A stretch of 64,000 nucleotides of DNA from NCBI GenBank assembly GCA_012861695.1, contig JAAOOA010000096.1, positions 186,001 through 250,000 of the forward strand. Reading direction: 5' to 3'. Of the stretch, positions 1 to 10,251 are shown one piece after another. This stretch comes from Trematomus loennbergii. Lineage: Eukaryota > Chordata > Actinopteri > Perciformes > Nototheniidae. The notes under the pieces were generated by a model. It ran no database searches, had not been told where the DNA came from, and saw nothing but the letters and a program-made list of their open reading frames with translations. Numbering within the stretch: the first letter of the stretch is position 1; each line of letters begins with the position of its first letter. The position numbers and the translations under genes are program-made.

Positions 1-654
1 ATTCCATTATTCAACCACATTTCGCCGCAGGTCATCATCTGCAGTACTAATCAACTCAAAAACACCAGTTTGTCCTTGTTAATTACACAACATGAATTGG
101 TTTAAATTGCGTACAATGCTTTTGTGTTTTTCCACTTCGATTCTGAGATCAAATATCATTTTCTGAGTTTAGGATAGCCGAAGTCACTACACTACCCAAA
201 ATCCTCAGCTACCGTTGTGAAGACGGCGTTTTTCCGCTTTGCTTGACAAACCTCGCGATTATTCAACAAGATCTGATATAGGATGTTTTAGTGGCAGTGC
301 ACATTGGGAGTCGTAGTTGAAACAAGAAGAAAAACAAATAAATGTGTTAAAATAATTCATACTTTAATCGGCGTGTGCTTGCTTTTCTCTTTGAAAGTCA
401 TCACATAAATGCATTGTAATAAACGGTTAGGCTGCATTCAATATTAAACATCTGCCGTAGTTATTTATAGAGCCCTGATTAGAAGACTTCTAGACAAACT
501 GGAAGAACTGCCGCCGCCGAACGTGACGTGGATCATAAATATATCAGCAATTAAACAACATCTTCAATTTCTCTTCACACAATTCGTCTCCTTGCAGTAT
601 CAATGGTAATTCGGCTGGCTTTCATATAATCGTTAGATAGGCTTTTTAAAAACT
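1..654. other. Unannotated AT-rich sequence
   Basis: No open reading frame, RNA gene or repeat structure is evident. The stretch is AT-rich and could be host intergenic or intronic DNA. Confidence 0.4.
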
Positions 655-800
655 TGGCCATGTAATTTGTTTACCACATGTGACCTGCTCTATCGAAATC
701 AGTCGCATTGACCCGAAGACACATTTTGAGTTGTATACACTGTTGGAAAGAGGAGATTCCTAGCTTTCTGATGATATCAGGATTGTTTTTGTACTCCAAA
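655..800 (+). repeat. Dispersed repeat, copy 1
   Basis: This stretch reappears in direct orientation at about 1515-1660. Shared landmarks are the CACATRTGACCT core, the 'gaagacacatttt / gacacacattta' block and the run GAAGAGGAGATTC, in the same order and spacing. The copies have diverged, so the duplication is old. No coding capacity is seen and the family is not recognised. Confidence 0.55.
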
Positions 801-1011
801 TATTAAGCAAAATATGTCAAATGATATAATGACTGTCACAGAGTCATCATTTTGAGAAAAAGGCCTCTAAAGTTTCCTCTTCTCTGGAGTCCATCAATCT
901 GATTGATTATTAGCGGAGCAAATGATCAAAATACTATGGAGGGAAGATATTTTCGTTTGGATTACTGGTCTGGGGAAGCTCGCGAGGGTGTGTGTATACG
1001 TGTGTGTGTGT

Positions 1012-1349
1012 GTTTGTGTAATTTTGCATTTCTGTGTATTGTTTGTTTCCCGGGGAAAACACTCACGAGAAACACCGGCTGTTGTTATGCCTGCTGTGAC
1101 GTAAAGTTACTCCGTTCTCCGCTTGTAATTATGCCGTTACAAGCTTCAAAGTTGTATTTATCATCTGAATTTGCCAAAACAAGTGTAATATTCTGAAAGC
1201 CAAGACTTTGTTTAATTGAAATCAGATGAAAACAAACTGTAACGGACCCTGCCGTGTTATCTATGATTACTCATTCATAATTTCAGCGGGAGGGAGGGGA
1301 AGCAGCGCTGCGGAACAGCAGAGTGGCGAGTGAGAGCTGTCATCTTCCC
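1012..1349 (+). repeat. Left arm of a 338-bp inverted repeat
   Basis: The arm is matched in inverted orientation at 14096-14436 with few differences. Landmarks are CCCGGGGAAAACACTCACGA, the CTTGTAATTATGCCGTTACA block, and the GC-rich end containing CAGCGCTGCGGAACAGCAGA. The two arms bracket the L1/DIRS/Rex3 composite. They may be two dispersed copies of one repeat or the ends of one larger unit. Confidence 0.75.
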
Positions 1350-1440
1350 TTTACAAGCTTCAAAAATGTATTTATCGTGTGATTTTGGAAATGTCATATT
1401 CTGAAAGCCAAGACTTTGTTATTTAAAATCAAACAAAACA
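1137..1440 (+). repeat. Short internal direct duplication
   Basis: The block starting AAGCTTCAAA and ending GAAAGCCAAGACTTTGTT occurs twice, at about 1141-1215 and 1353-1425, separated by the GC-rich part of the inverted-repeat arm. The second copy is more diverged. It indicates a duplicated submodule inside this repeat family. Confidence 0.55.
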
Positions 1441-1514
1441 CCCGAACCCCGAAAAAACTAGTTTATTACGCAAATCCACGTTTATTTTGAAATGAGCCGT
1501 TGCGACTTCCGATT

Positions 1515-1660
1515 GATTTCGATAGAGCGGGTCACATATGTGACCTCCTCTTTTCACTTGGACCCTGACACACATTTAGAGTTGAACACACTATTGGGAA
1601 GAGGAGATTCTTAGATTTCCAATGAAATCCTCATTGTTTTAGTTGGCAAAAATTGAATGA
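1515..1660 (+). repeat. Dispersed repeat, copy 2
   Basis: This is the second diverged copy of the repeat described at 655-800, again with the CACATATGACCT core and GAAGAGGAGATTC. It directly follows the internally duplicated block. Confidence 0.55.
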
Positions 1661-2229
1661 AAATTATCATAAAACATGATGACTGTTATCAAGGCACAAT
1701 GCTACAGGATGCAACAGGATGCTACAGGATGCTAATGTGCATTAAGCTATGTTCTGAAATCGTTGTTGGCATACAACAAAGCCTGTTAGCATGTTGTCAC
1801 TCCCATAATGTTAAAAAGACAGCAGCGTATTGTTTCAAAAATGAATTGAATTGGAATTAATGATCCATAAACGGTATTTATTAGGCCAACTATGTTGGGA
1901 AAAGTGAGGCCGATTTTTCACAAGTTGGTCACAATCAGATCTTGAACTCTTCGGACAAGTTGGCTGATTTGCCAACAACAAAAGTAGTTCAAATTCGTAC
2001 AAAAGTTGAAATAAAAGCTCAAAGTTGAAAGGAAACCTGTGCAGAGAAATTAGAATCCGCTGCTGGTGGAGGGGAGAGAAAGAGCCTGTTGGTGTAGGCC
2101 AGGGATCATTTTTTTGTGGGTGACCAGGTGTGGTGGAGTGAGGACGGGTGACATTTTGTCATCTGCTTAACGCTGAGGTCCCTTTGGGGGGCTAATGAGC
2201 GCCATCATTTTTAGTGATCTATAAATCAT
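1661..2229. other. Unannotated sequence
   Basis: No supported gene. A short tandem of GGATGCTACA/GGATGCAACA units lies near 1705-1735. Confidence 0.35.
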
Positions 2230-2279
2230 GCCTTATTGATTTCTCGCCTCTCCCCCCTCTAAGCTGGCTTCTGTTCTCT

Positions 2280-2560
2280 GAAAGTCAGAGAACAGGAGGG
2301 GAGGGATGGAAAGAGAGAGACGGATGGAGGGAGGCATAGAGGGAGAGACAGGTGGAGAGAGGATGGGAGGAGTGGTTGAGAGCAGGCAAGTGGAAGGGAG
2401 GGAAAGGTGAATGGAGGAGATGGATGGAAGAAGAGTTGATACATTGAGTGATAAGAGGAATTAATAGAGATAAAAGGAAAAAGGGAGGGAAAAAGGATTG
2501 ATAAAGAAGCGTTAGGGATATGAGTTTGAGACAAAAATTGGTGGATGGAAAATCATGATC
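2280..2560 (+). repeat. Purine-rich low-complexity tract
   Basis: Degenerate GGGA/GGAGA/GATGGA purine runs dominate this interval. The long minus-strand reading frame here is a by-product of that composition (Ser/Pro/Leu-rich) and is not a gene. Confidence 0.6.
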
Positions 2561-2724
2561 ATTGACCTTTCAATTAACAAACCACAATTATGTGTTGCAG
2601 TCAAAGTACACACTATTTCGATTCTGTGCCAAACAATAAGTCAATTAAGCTAGCATACTACCTTTTTAAAACCTTGATAATTGGATAATTTGTTAAAATC
2701 AAAGAAATGTGTAAGAATAATCGG

Positions 2725-2990
2725 AATCAGAATCAGACATTGTATTTAGAAAATAATAGTGCAAAGTATAAAAATAGAAGATACAAACAAGGAAGGATAA
2801 TATAATAAGCAGAGCGAGCTGTTATTCTAAGATATTTTTGCATACTTGCATGCTCATTCACCTTGTGCTTTGCCGGCACTGTCTTGGCACTTCCGGTTAG
2901 AGTGTAATTGTTATTGCATATAGCATCACCAGCTTTATCAAACTTTACTTGCCAAAGGAACAGTTTACATTTCATCTCATAGGTAACAAA
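2725..2990 (-). repeat. Possible LINE 3' UTR remnant
   Basis: It opens with GGAATCAGAATCAGA, the degenerate hexamer found at the 3' end of several fish LINEs when read from the tail, followed by an A-rich tract. Similar starts occur at 31858 and about 43946. No coding part remains. Confidence 0.35.
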
Positions 2991-3574
2991 TGTTAGACAC
3001 ACTAGGTTAGTGGATTGTTGCCACCCCTGTATTTTGCTTTGTCCAGTTCTTAGTAGTTCAGATAGTGAGGGTTTTTGTTTGAGTTTTGGGTTCAGAGGAT
3101 AGATGTAGAGATAGGCCTGGTTTTGTTATACTTATTTCTTTTGTTTGGCATAATCTCCTTTGTCTCCTCCTCCTCCTCACTTAAAGAGCATTTATGGTCA
3201 GTTATTTGTTGTACAAGGAATAAACTTTTGTTAACGTTTACGCTGACTCCCTCATTTTATTGGTTGTTGTGTGTTACTGTCTCCAGGTCCCCTAGACCTT
3301 AGTGGGGATGTAACACAAATTACCCCAAAACTTATATTTGAAAATGTACAGCGATGTTTGGACCTGTTTGGAGCTGCTGGCTGTATGGGAATGGGCGGTC
3401 TGCTTAGAAGAAAACACTTCAACAATGAAGTTTTTTGTTTGGGGTCAGGAGAAGGGAGGAAAGTTGGGAATTAAGGAATGGAGGTAATCTTGCCAAATCG
3501 CAATCAGGGTTTGCTATATGACATTGTAAATTACGTTAAAATATGCATAACTAAGTGCACAAAGTATATTTGGT
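2991..3574. other. Sequence upstream of the L1 ORF2, unclassified
   Basis: An AATAAA signal lies at about 3220 after a T-rich tract. It could be the end of an older retroelement. I see no L1 ORF1 here. Confidence 0.3.
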
Positions 3575-4389
3575 TTGATACATATGACTAGATTAATTGT
3601 TCTCTCATTAAACGTATGCGGTCTTAACTCCAATCTAAAGATTACAAAATGTCTTGATGTCTTGAGTCGAAAAAAGGCTGATATTGCATTTCTTCAAGAA
3701 ACCCACACATTAGCTGAAGATATTCATAAAGTTGGGAATAATATTTATAAAGTTGTGGCTTATTCATCTTCAAACAGTAAAACTAAAGGAGTAATCATTT
3801 TAATTCGCAATAATTTAAAATTACATATTGTTAACAAAGGTCAAGATCAAGAAGGAAGAATTGCTTATCTTCAAGGAGTCAATTTGCAAGATAGCATGCT
3901 ATGCACCTAACTTATATGAACCTACGTTCTTTGAATCACTTTCAAAAGTAATTTCCGAAATGACCAATTATGACATTATTATTGGTGGTGATATGAATGC
4001 TGTAATTAATCCATTGTTAGATAGATCAAGGAATACCCAAAGCAATTCATCAGCCAACCTAGCATTAAGTACCATTATAAATAATGATGCGTTGGTAGAT
4101 ATATGGAGAGTAAGGCATCCTATATCAAAAGAGTTGACTTTCTTTTCTAAGAGGCATCTTACATTTTCAAGGATAGACTATATTTTTATCTCCTCTAAAC
4201 TTGTAGATTTAGTTCAAAATACTGAAATATCACATATGTCAATATCAGACCACCACGCCAATGTATGTACATTTTTTTATCGAGAATAATCGAGCTGCAA
4301 GATGGAGATTCAATTTAACATTATTACAAGATTCACAATACTGTCAACAGCTTAAAATCGGCTTAAGAGAGTTTATGTTGTATAATTAA
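3575..4389 (+). pseudogene. L1 ORF2 endonuclease domain (broken)
   Basis: This encodes the target-nicking endonuclease of the L1 ORF2 protein. It starts at ATG 3575 and runs into LSLNVCGLN and FLQETH, the first conserved blocks of the family. A frameshift near 3885-3900 moves the reading frame from the first segment (ending 3910) to the second (to 4289). The second segment holds GGDMNAV, the DRS block, FSRIDYIF and the terminal SDHH catalytic motif. Up to 4389 the linker towards the reverse transcriptase continues until it is cut by the DIRS element. The catalytic residues look preserved; the frameshift alone inactivates it. Confidence 0.85.
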
Positions 4390-4432
4390 AACGATAGTTA
4401 CGTCTGTAACTACGGTTCTATGAGTCCCGGAT

Positions 4433-4569
4433 GACCGCCAGAGGCGGTGCTTTTAGCACTGGATATGTCCATCGTGCGCATGCGCAGTACGAGTACCAAT
4501 ATCAACAAAGTCACCTGTGACCCACGTGACACCGGCTATATCAGCCAGTGTCATCAGAGGATCTGTTCC
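4433..4569 (+). repeat. DIRS terminal inverted repeat (3' side of element)
   Basis: These 137 bp match the reverse complement of 10096-10232 with no difference that I can see by eye. They run from GACCGCCAGAGGCGGTGC to GAGGATCTGTTCC and include a self-complementary GTGCGCATGCGCA stretch. Confidence 0.9.
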
Positions 4570-4614
4570 CAGAATCTTCTCGCGAGCACACAAGAATTCT
4601 GAGTGACAGGAAAC

Positions 4615-4715
4615 TCTGGCGGTCATCCGGGACTCATAGAACCGTAGTTACAGACGTAACTATCGTTCTATTTCGTCCCTACTGACCGCCAGAGGCGGTG
4701 CTTTTAGCACTGGAT
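4615..4715 (+). repeat. DIRS internal complementary region
   Basis: The left half (4615-4667) is the reverse complement of the left outer edge from 4390. The right half (4665-4715) is the reverse complement of the right outer edge (10201-10251), identical over 51 bp. The two halves overlap at GTT, the complement of the AAC present at both element junctions. In the DIRS replication model this region templates joining of the two ends into a circle. Confidence 0.9.
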
Positions 4716-4732
4716 GACTTATACCAACCATG

Positions 4733-5440
4733 TCATGAAGAATCCAGCCCTGGCTCACTACTGGAAGCAGCGGAGCTCGGCAAAAGGACCATGCCCAAAG
4801 AATGGGGAGTGGCGACATTAACCCGATAACTGGAGAATGTGCCAGAAGACGCCCGCGACGCCGCGGCGCAGATGGTCTCCAGGGGCGCCCCTCTCAGGGC
4901 AGCCCAAGATGTTGAGATGCTCCTTGCAGAGTGGTATCTCAGCCCAGATGGCAAGGGGCGGCCACTGGCCCCGTAGGCATGTGAGATGGTATCGACAACC
5001 CAGTGGGGCAGCCACTGGTAGAGGGCACACCTCCTTTAGTGCCGCTATGGCAAAAACAAGAGTTGCTCCGACTGCCGTATACAGGCAGTAGCCTCGATAT
5101 TCGCCCTTTGGGCACCCACAGGGCACAGCACTTCGACGTGCCGTTCTCCCGAATGTCAAAGCGTGCCAGCTGGGCAGGCTGATTGAAGTGGGTTTGTGGA
5201 AGCACCCTGGGCAGGAATGCCAAGGGCAACACCTGAGAGTCCCACCTGGGCATGTATCGTTTATGGAGAGGACATGTAACTCCCCAATTGCCTCCCTGAG
5301 GCCATGGCAAGCAGAAATGCTGCCTTCGTGGGCAGCCACCAAAGCCCCACCTGGGCCAGGGGCTCGAAGGGAGGAGATGATAGGGCATCCGGCAGCAGGG
5401 GCAGGTCCCAAGCCGGAGCCCTCGGGGTGCTAGGGGGACG
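4733..5440 (-). pseudogene. DIRS tyrosine recombinase (broken)
   Basis: Minus-strand fragments in more than one frame resemble the tyrosine recombinase that integrates DIRS circles. The N-terminal helical part (FEPLAQ, FLLAMAS) lies near 5300-5360. A central block containing NQPAQLARFDIR lies near 5150. The C-terminal catalytic block (HSARSISTSWAALRG, then TFSSYRVNV) lies at 4750-4930. The H-x-x-R pair and the candidate nucleophilic tyrosine of FSSYRVNV are visible. At least two frameshifts separate the blocks. The gene ends just before the internal complementary region, the expected position. Confidence 0.75.
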
Positions 5441-5570
5441 CTGCCGTAAAGCCCCTCTTCAGGAAGAGGGACACCGACCTGAGGCACCCCGCCGTGGCGC
5501 CGTCGACCCGAACATGTCGGGCAGAAATAGCAGCCACATAAATTCAGAGTGGAGTGAGAACGCCCACTAT

Positions 5571-6040
5571 CTAGAAGGGACTGCCGTCTGGGCAACAGTG
5601 TACCTGCTGTCCCAAGGAACATGCATATTCTTGCCCCTCAGTTGGGGTAGAAAGTACGTGAGTGCAAGCTGCACAGCCCGAAGCTCTAGCACGCTGACAT
5701 GGCGTGCACCCTCCTGGGCAGACCACTGACCCTGAGCGGTCCTGCCCTGCCGCACTGCACCCCACCCTAAGAGACATGCACCTATGGTGACGGTCTCCTG
5801 GCGGGATGGGATGGCGCCCATGGGCACGCCCATCAGGAGATAGACCCTGCCCCTCCGGCGTGACAGAGAGTGGAGACAACGCTGCAACGCTCTGACTTTC
5901 CTGTGCCTGTGCCACTTGGCATCCAAGAGAAGGCTGATCAGCCACATCTGCATGGGGCACAACGACAGCGGGCCTAAGGGCCCAACGGCTGAGGCAGCCG
6001 TCAGTCTGCCCAAGGGCCGGAGGAACTGAATATCAGGCAC
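5571..6040 (-). pseudogene. DIRS RNase H domain
   Basis: A minus-strand frame of 157 codons contains the DIRS RNase H signature: a connection region with MQMWLISLLLDAKWHRH, then GVPMGAIPSRQE, GACLLGWGAV, ARHVSVLELRAVQLAL and LRGKNMHV. The acidic residue normally following TDA at the active site appears changed (IGACLLGWG in place of a T-D-A-x-x-x-GWG pattern), so the domain is probably inactive even apart from its stop codon. It follows a deleted reverse transcriptase. Confidence 0.8.
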
Positions 6041-6392
6041 CCTCTTGCCGAGGAAGTAGGCTCCCTAAAGTCCACGGTTGCGAACCACTCCCACTGTGCA
6101 TGTGCTGCGGTCAGCATATGGAATGGCAGCACCTCCAGGAATCTGTCGATTCCTCTGAGGTCCAAGAGCAGGTGAAATCCGCCGACTTTCTTGGCCACGA
6201 GAAAGTACGCAGAGTAGAACCCCCTGGGCTAAGCAGAGGGTCTACTGGCTCGATTGCCTCCTTGGGCAGAAGGACGGACAACTCTTGGGCTAGAGCTAGG
6301 GCATCTGCCGGATCGCTGACGACTGTCATTTGGGCCCGGCCGAAGGCTAGGGGCCGGAACTGCGGTTCGTACCCCTGGGTTAAGGTGAAAAC
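6001..6392 (-). pseudogene. DIRS reverse transcriptase, N-terminal part only
   Basis: From about 6392 downward the minus strand encodes the start of a DIRS reverse transcriptase: SDPADALALAQEL, IEPVDPLLSPGGF, then after a frameshift at about 6195 FLVAKKVGGFHLLLDLRGI and LPFHMLTAAHAQ, WFATVDFRE. After this block (about 6060) the sequence passes straight into the RNase H connection region. The palm with its YxDD catalytic box is absent, an internal deletion of probably more than 150 codons. Confidence 0.8.
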
Positions 6393-7563
6393 CACCCAAG
6401 GGCCGGAAGTACAGACAGCCCAGTAGCTGAGCTGCTGCTGGGGGGAGGCCGGTAAGGCTCTGAGGCACGAGGCCGGATGATGGGGGCCGCTGGGACCTGC
6501 GCAGACCACCACTGTAAGCTGGTGGCTGAGTGCGGCTGCTAGAGGGGCCCCTGGGCCTGCTGGGAGTGGGCACAGGCCTATAAAGACCCGAGAGCTGCTG
6601 CCTGGTCTGCCTAGCTTGGGCAGCACGCTCCAATGCCTACAGGGCAGCTGCCCCAAACAGCTCCCCTGACTCGACTGGCACACTACGGAGGACATGTCTC
6701 CGACAGTGGTGACTAAGCAGGCCAAACCTGGCGACGAGTCTGCACCAAAAGGACATGACTCGTCCCAATTCCCTAGCATTAGGGCAAAGGCTTGCAGTGA
6801 TGCATCACTGAGGCCCAGCAAAGAAGGCTCAGCCGGAGCCTGCTGCAGAGAGGTAGAGACAGCCAGTATCAGATGGGAGAGGGAGTTCCCGTGCCGCTGT
6901 GTCGTAGGCCTTACAGAGCAGCTCGTTTGTGACCCTGCACTGAGGCCGAGGGCGCCTGGCATCCGGGGCCAGAATCGGCGATGGCAGGCTCAATGGATGG
7001 CAAGCGACCCAGCCCCACCCTCGCCGGATCCTGCATGGCAGCAGAGTGGGAGAGGGCCCTGGTGTGTCTCTAGCATGCATGGAGCTCCCTCAGGTACTCC
7101 TCTAAAGGAGGAACAGTGGGAATGAAAGGGGCAGGGTTATGCCTGAAGAAGGCGCTAGCCTGGGTCGGCCTGCGGAACCTGAAGCTGCAAGCGTACCAGG
7201 GCCGCACGAATAATGGCCGCCATGGAGCCGTCCTCCGTGCCCTGCAAAGAGCTCTGAGCAGAGGAGTGGGGAGCCTCTTCGGGGGTGAGCGGGGCCCCGC
7301 CCCCCCCTTTTCAAGAAGCGTTCAGCCGGAGCCGCTAGCGACATGGCATCCTCAAGCAGAGGTGTGGCAACCGAAGGCGGGCCAGGCGGCAAGCTAGTAG
7401 CCCCCACACCGGCCCCTGGCTGAAGGGCCAACAGGAGCGGCTTTGTCTGCTCCATGATGGCAGCTAACCGATCCACCTTAGGGGACAGCCCACATGAATG
7501 AGCCATTCTGTGGGTAGCCAGATGCAGCGTAGCCGGGAGCGGGTGCGGGAACACAGCCTGCAC
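6393..7563 (-). pseudogene. DIRS gag-like region (broken)
   Basis: Minus-strand reading frames here are Pro/Ser/Gly-rich and lie upstream of the reverse transcriptase, where DIRS elements encode a gag-like protein. Blocks such as GNSLSHLILAVSTSLQQAP and SLQAFALMLGNW look like remnants of that ORF. Frames change at least twice. Plus-strand frames covering the same interval are shadows. Assignment rests mainly on position. Confidence 0.55.
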
Positions 7564-8760
7564 CAGCTACCTGTTTAACGGAAAGAGTAGAGCGGTGCTG
7601 CTACTCGCCGAACAGAAAGAGGGATGTAATTACACCCACGTTACCGGCAGAGGGCGAGAGCGCTGCCTTCGCCTAGCTGGATTAATAAACAAGGCAGTCT
7701 AGCGTCTACCAGGAGCGGGGGCGAGAACACTGCCTTCACTGGTTAAGTTCGAGACGAATGCCAGATGCAGCGTAACCGGGAGCGGGTGCGGGAACACCGC
7801 CTTCACCAGCTACCTGCTGAACCGAAAGAGTAGAGCAATGCTCCTACTCGCCGAATACAAAGAGGGATGTAACTACACCCACGTTACCAGCAGAGGGAGC
7901 GGGAGCGAGAGCACTGCCTTCACCTAGCTGGATTAACGAACAAGGCAGTTTTAGCGTCTACCAGGAGCGGGGGCGAGAGCACTGCCTTCACTGGTTAAGT
8001 TTGAGACGAATGCCAGATGCAGCGTAACCGGGAGCGGGGTGCGAGAACACAGCCTTCACCAGTTACCTGCTGAACGGAAAGAGTAGAGCAATGCTCCTAC
8101 TCGCCGAACACGAGAGGGGTGTAATGTCCTACACCCACGTTACTAGCAGAGGGAGCGGGGAGCGAGAGCACTGCCTTCACCTAGCTGAGTAAATGAAAGT
8201 GCAAGGCTACTAGCAGAGGGAGCGGGGAGCGAGAGCACTGCCTTCACCTAGCCGAGTAAACGAAGCACGGAGCTACCAGCAGAGGGAGCGATTAAATAAA
8301 GAAGTTCAACAGGACAGCTTAGCCGGGCGGCTGCTGCTAGAATCAAGTACACGTCTACCAGGAGCGGGGGCGAGAACACTGCCTTCACTGGTTGAGTCAG
8401 AGACAAATGCCAGATGCAGCGTAACCGGGAGCGGGTGCGGTAACACAGCCTTCACCGGCTACCTGCTGAACGGAAAGAGTAGAGCACTGCTCCTACTCGC
8501 CGAACACAGAGGGGGATGTGAATGACCTACACCCACGTTACTAGCAGAGGGAGCGGGAGCGAGAGCACTGCCTACACCTGGCTAGATTAAACGAAGAAGC
8601 TTAACAGGGCAGCTTAGCCAGGCAGCTGCTGCTAAGAATCAAGCAGCACGCCGAACACGCCAGATGTTAGCCAAGTGGCCGCTGCTAATAGCCAGAGTGA
8701 TACGTTACAGGGCAACGTTACCGGGAGCGGGAGCGAGAGCACTGCCTTCACCAGCTGAGT
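7480..8760 (+). repeat. Tandem repeats of about 250 bp in the DIRS leader
   Basis: The block beginning GCCAGATGCAGCGTARCCGG recurs at about 7517, 7759, 8012 and 8406. Shorter sub-repeats of GGAGCGGG-x-GCGAGARCACTGCCTTCAC recur throughout, also at about 8720 and diverged near 9775 and 9850. Each unit also carries AAAGAGTAGAGC and CACCCACGTTAC. On the coding (minus) strand this lies 5' of gag. Confidence 0.8.
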
Positions 8761-8895
8761 TAAATAATGAAGCTAAACGGTCCATGCAAGGTGTTAGTCA
8801 AGCGGCTGCTGCTAACAATCAAGCGAAATCAAGTCAAAAAACACAATGTTTAAGACCAGATAACTAGCTTCCAAAGAAGAGAACAGCACAGAGCT

Positions 8896-9600
8896 GTAGT
8901 TACAGTAGTAACCATGGCCAGCCTACACGGCCTAGAACCGTAGTTACAGTAGTAACTATGGACAGTACTTGCACGGCTTAGAACCGTAGTTACAGTAGTA
9001 ACTATGGCCAGTACTTACACGGCTTAGACCCGTAGTTACAGTAGTAACTATGGCCAGTATTTACGCGGCGTAGAACCGTAGTTACAGTAGTAACTATGGC
9101 CAGTACTACGCGGCTTAGAACCGTAGTTACAGTAGTAACTATGGCCAGTACTTACGCGGCTTAGAACCGTAGTTACAGTAGTAACTATGGCCAGTACTTA
9201 CGCGGCTTAGAACCGTAGTTACAGTAGTAACTATGGCCAGTATTTACAAGGCGTAGACCCGTAGTTACAGTAGTAACTATGGCCAATACTTAAACGGCTT
9301 AGAACCGTAGCTACAGTATAACTATGGCAAAAGTAACCGTGGCCGGTGAATGGCCACACATGCGGAGCACACAGCACACACAGTGAAGATTGTTCTCCGC
9401 ATCTACCCATCCTAGTGCTAGGAGACTAGCACTAGGAGTGGTAAATACAACAATATAGCGCTACTGCAGTCGCTGAGAATGAAGCTAATTAGCTTCTAAG
9501 GAATAGAACAGCCCGCAAGAACCATAGGCCATGGTTACAGCAGTAACCATGCCGTAGTTGCATGGCCTAGGACCGTAGTTACAGTAGTAACTCTGGCCAG
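8896..9600 (+). repeat. 46-bp minisatellite built on the DIRS terminal palindrome
   Basis: Ten units start at 8896, 8940, 8986, 9032, 9078, 9123, 9169, 9215, 9261 and 9307 (period 44-46 bp); two more cores lie at about 9531 and 9575. Nearly every core is TAGTTAC-AGTA-GTAACTA, perfect 7-bp arms with a 4-bp spacer. The outer edge of the element at about 4395 has the same arms with spacer GTCT, and the internal complementary region has them with spacer AGAC. The spacer between units is TGGCCAGTACTTACRCGGCTT-like. Confidence 0.9.
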
Positions 9601-10095
9601 AACTTACCTTACTCTCTGCACCTAACAAAAAACAGGCAAATTATGGCACTGTGGGCTTTCCATACAATTAAATGAGAGACACAGCGAAAGCTGGGAACTC
9701 AAATGCTAAAGATAGCTCGGGCACAACGCCACAAGCAGAACTTTCGAAAGAGCATCATAAGGGCAACTTTATGGGAGAGGAGGCGAGAACACTGTCGTCA
9801 CCAGAAAGTAGCCCGACAATAACAAGACAGCAATCAGGACAACTTAGCTGGGAGAGGGTGCGGGAACACAGCCATCACCACAAGTTGACACGAACCTGTC
9901 CGTCGAGGCTCTGCACGGCGCACAGCCGGCCACAGCTCCTGGAGGACGCGTTAACAACCCGTAGCTCCGACTATCAGTCGCGAAGCTCCGCGGCCAGCTG
10001 TATGCAGAGAAATCCCTCAGATCAAACGTTCAAACCTGAACGCTGTAGGCTGCAAGAATGCAGCCACGGTACTCTCGCGCAGCGAGAAGATGAAA
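9601..10095 (-). other. DIRS 5' leader, no gene identified
   Basis: The leader sits between the minisatellite and the 5' inverted repeat. The plus-strand frame 9672-10124 has no recognisable domain and runs antisense to the element, so I do not treat it as a gene. Two diverged copies of the GCGGGAACACAGCC sub-repeat are present. Confidence 0.5.
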
Positions 10096-10232
10096 GGAAC
10101 AGATCCTCTGATGACACTGGCTGATATAGCCGGTGTCACGTGGGTCACAGGTGACTTTGTTGATATTGGTACTCGTACTGCGCATGCGCACGATGGACAT
10201 ATCCAGTGCTAAAAGCACCGCCTCTGGCGGTC
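10096..10232 (-). repeat. DIRS terminal inverted repeat (5' side of element)
   Basis: This is the inverted partner of 4433-4569; no mismatch seen by eye over 137 bp. The outer edge continues to 10251 with AGTAGGGACGAAATAGAAC, which differs from the other outer edge, as expected for DIRS. Confidence 0.9.
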
Positions 10233-10251
10233 AGTAGGGACGAAATAGAAC

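Larger units (their letters stand above)
4390..10251 (-). mobile_element. DIRS-type tyrosine-recombinase retrotransposon
   Basis: The element has non-LTR-like ends typical of DIRS: terminal inverted repeats (4433-4569 and 10096-10232), distinct outer edges, and an internal complementary region at 4615-4715 matching both outer edges. Its genes lie on the minus strand in the order gag-like, reverse transcriptase, RNase H and tyrosine recombinase, so the internal complementary region sits beside the 3' repeat as in Dictyostelium DIRS-1. The trinucleotide AAC is present at both junctions (4390-4392 and 10249-10251), and the L1 frame is restored if one AAC is kept, so there is no conventional target duplication. 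All ORFs are broken and the reverse transcriptase palm is missing. Confidence 0.9.

Noticed and set aside
2259..2534. 91-codon minus-strand frame
   Set aside because: Ser/Pro/Leu-rich translation of a purine-rich low-complexity tract.
3075..3474. Possible L1 ORF1 upstream of the endonuclease
   Set aside because: The short frames lack coiled-coil or RNA-binding features and do not resemble L1 ORF1.
4818..7125. Long overlapping plus-strand frames in the GC-rich DIRS body
   Set aside because: They are shadows of the minus-strand gag, reverse transcriptase, RNase H and recombinase remnants.
8896..9330. 46-bp repeats resembling a CRISPR array
   Set aside because: The spacers are near-identical and the array lies inside a DIRS retrotransposon of a vertebrate; it is a minisatellite.
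9672..10124. 150-codon plus-strand frame in the DIRS leader
   Set aside because: Antisense to the element, no domain, overlaps the terminal repeat.
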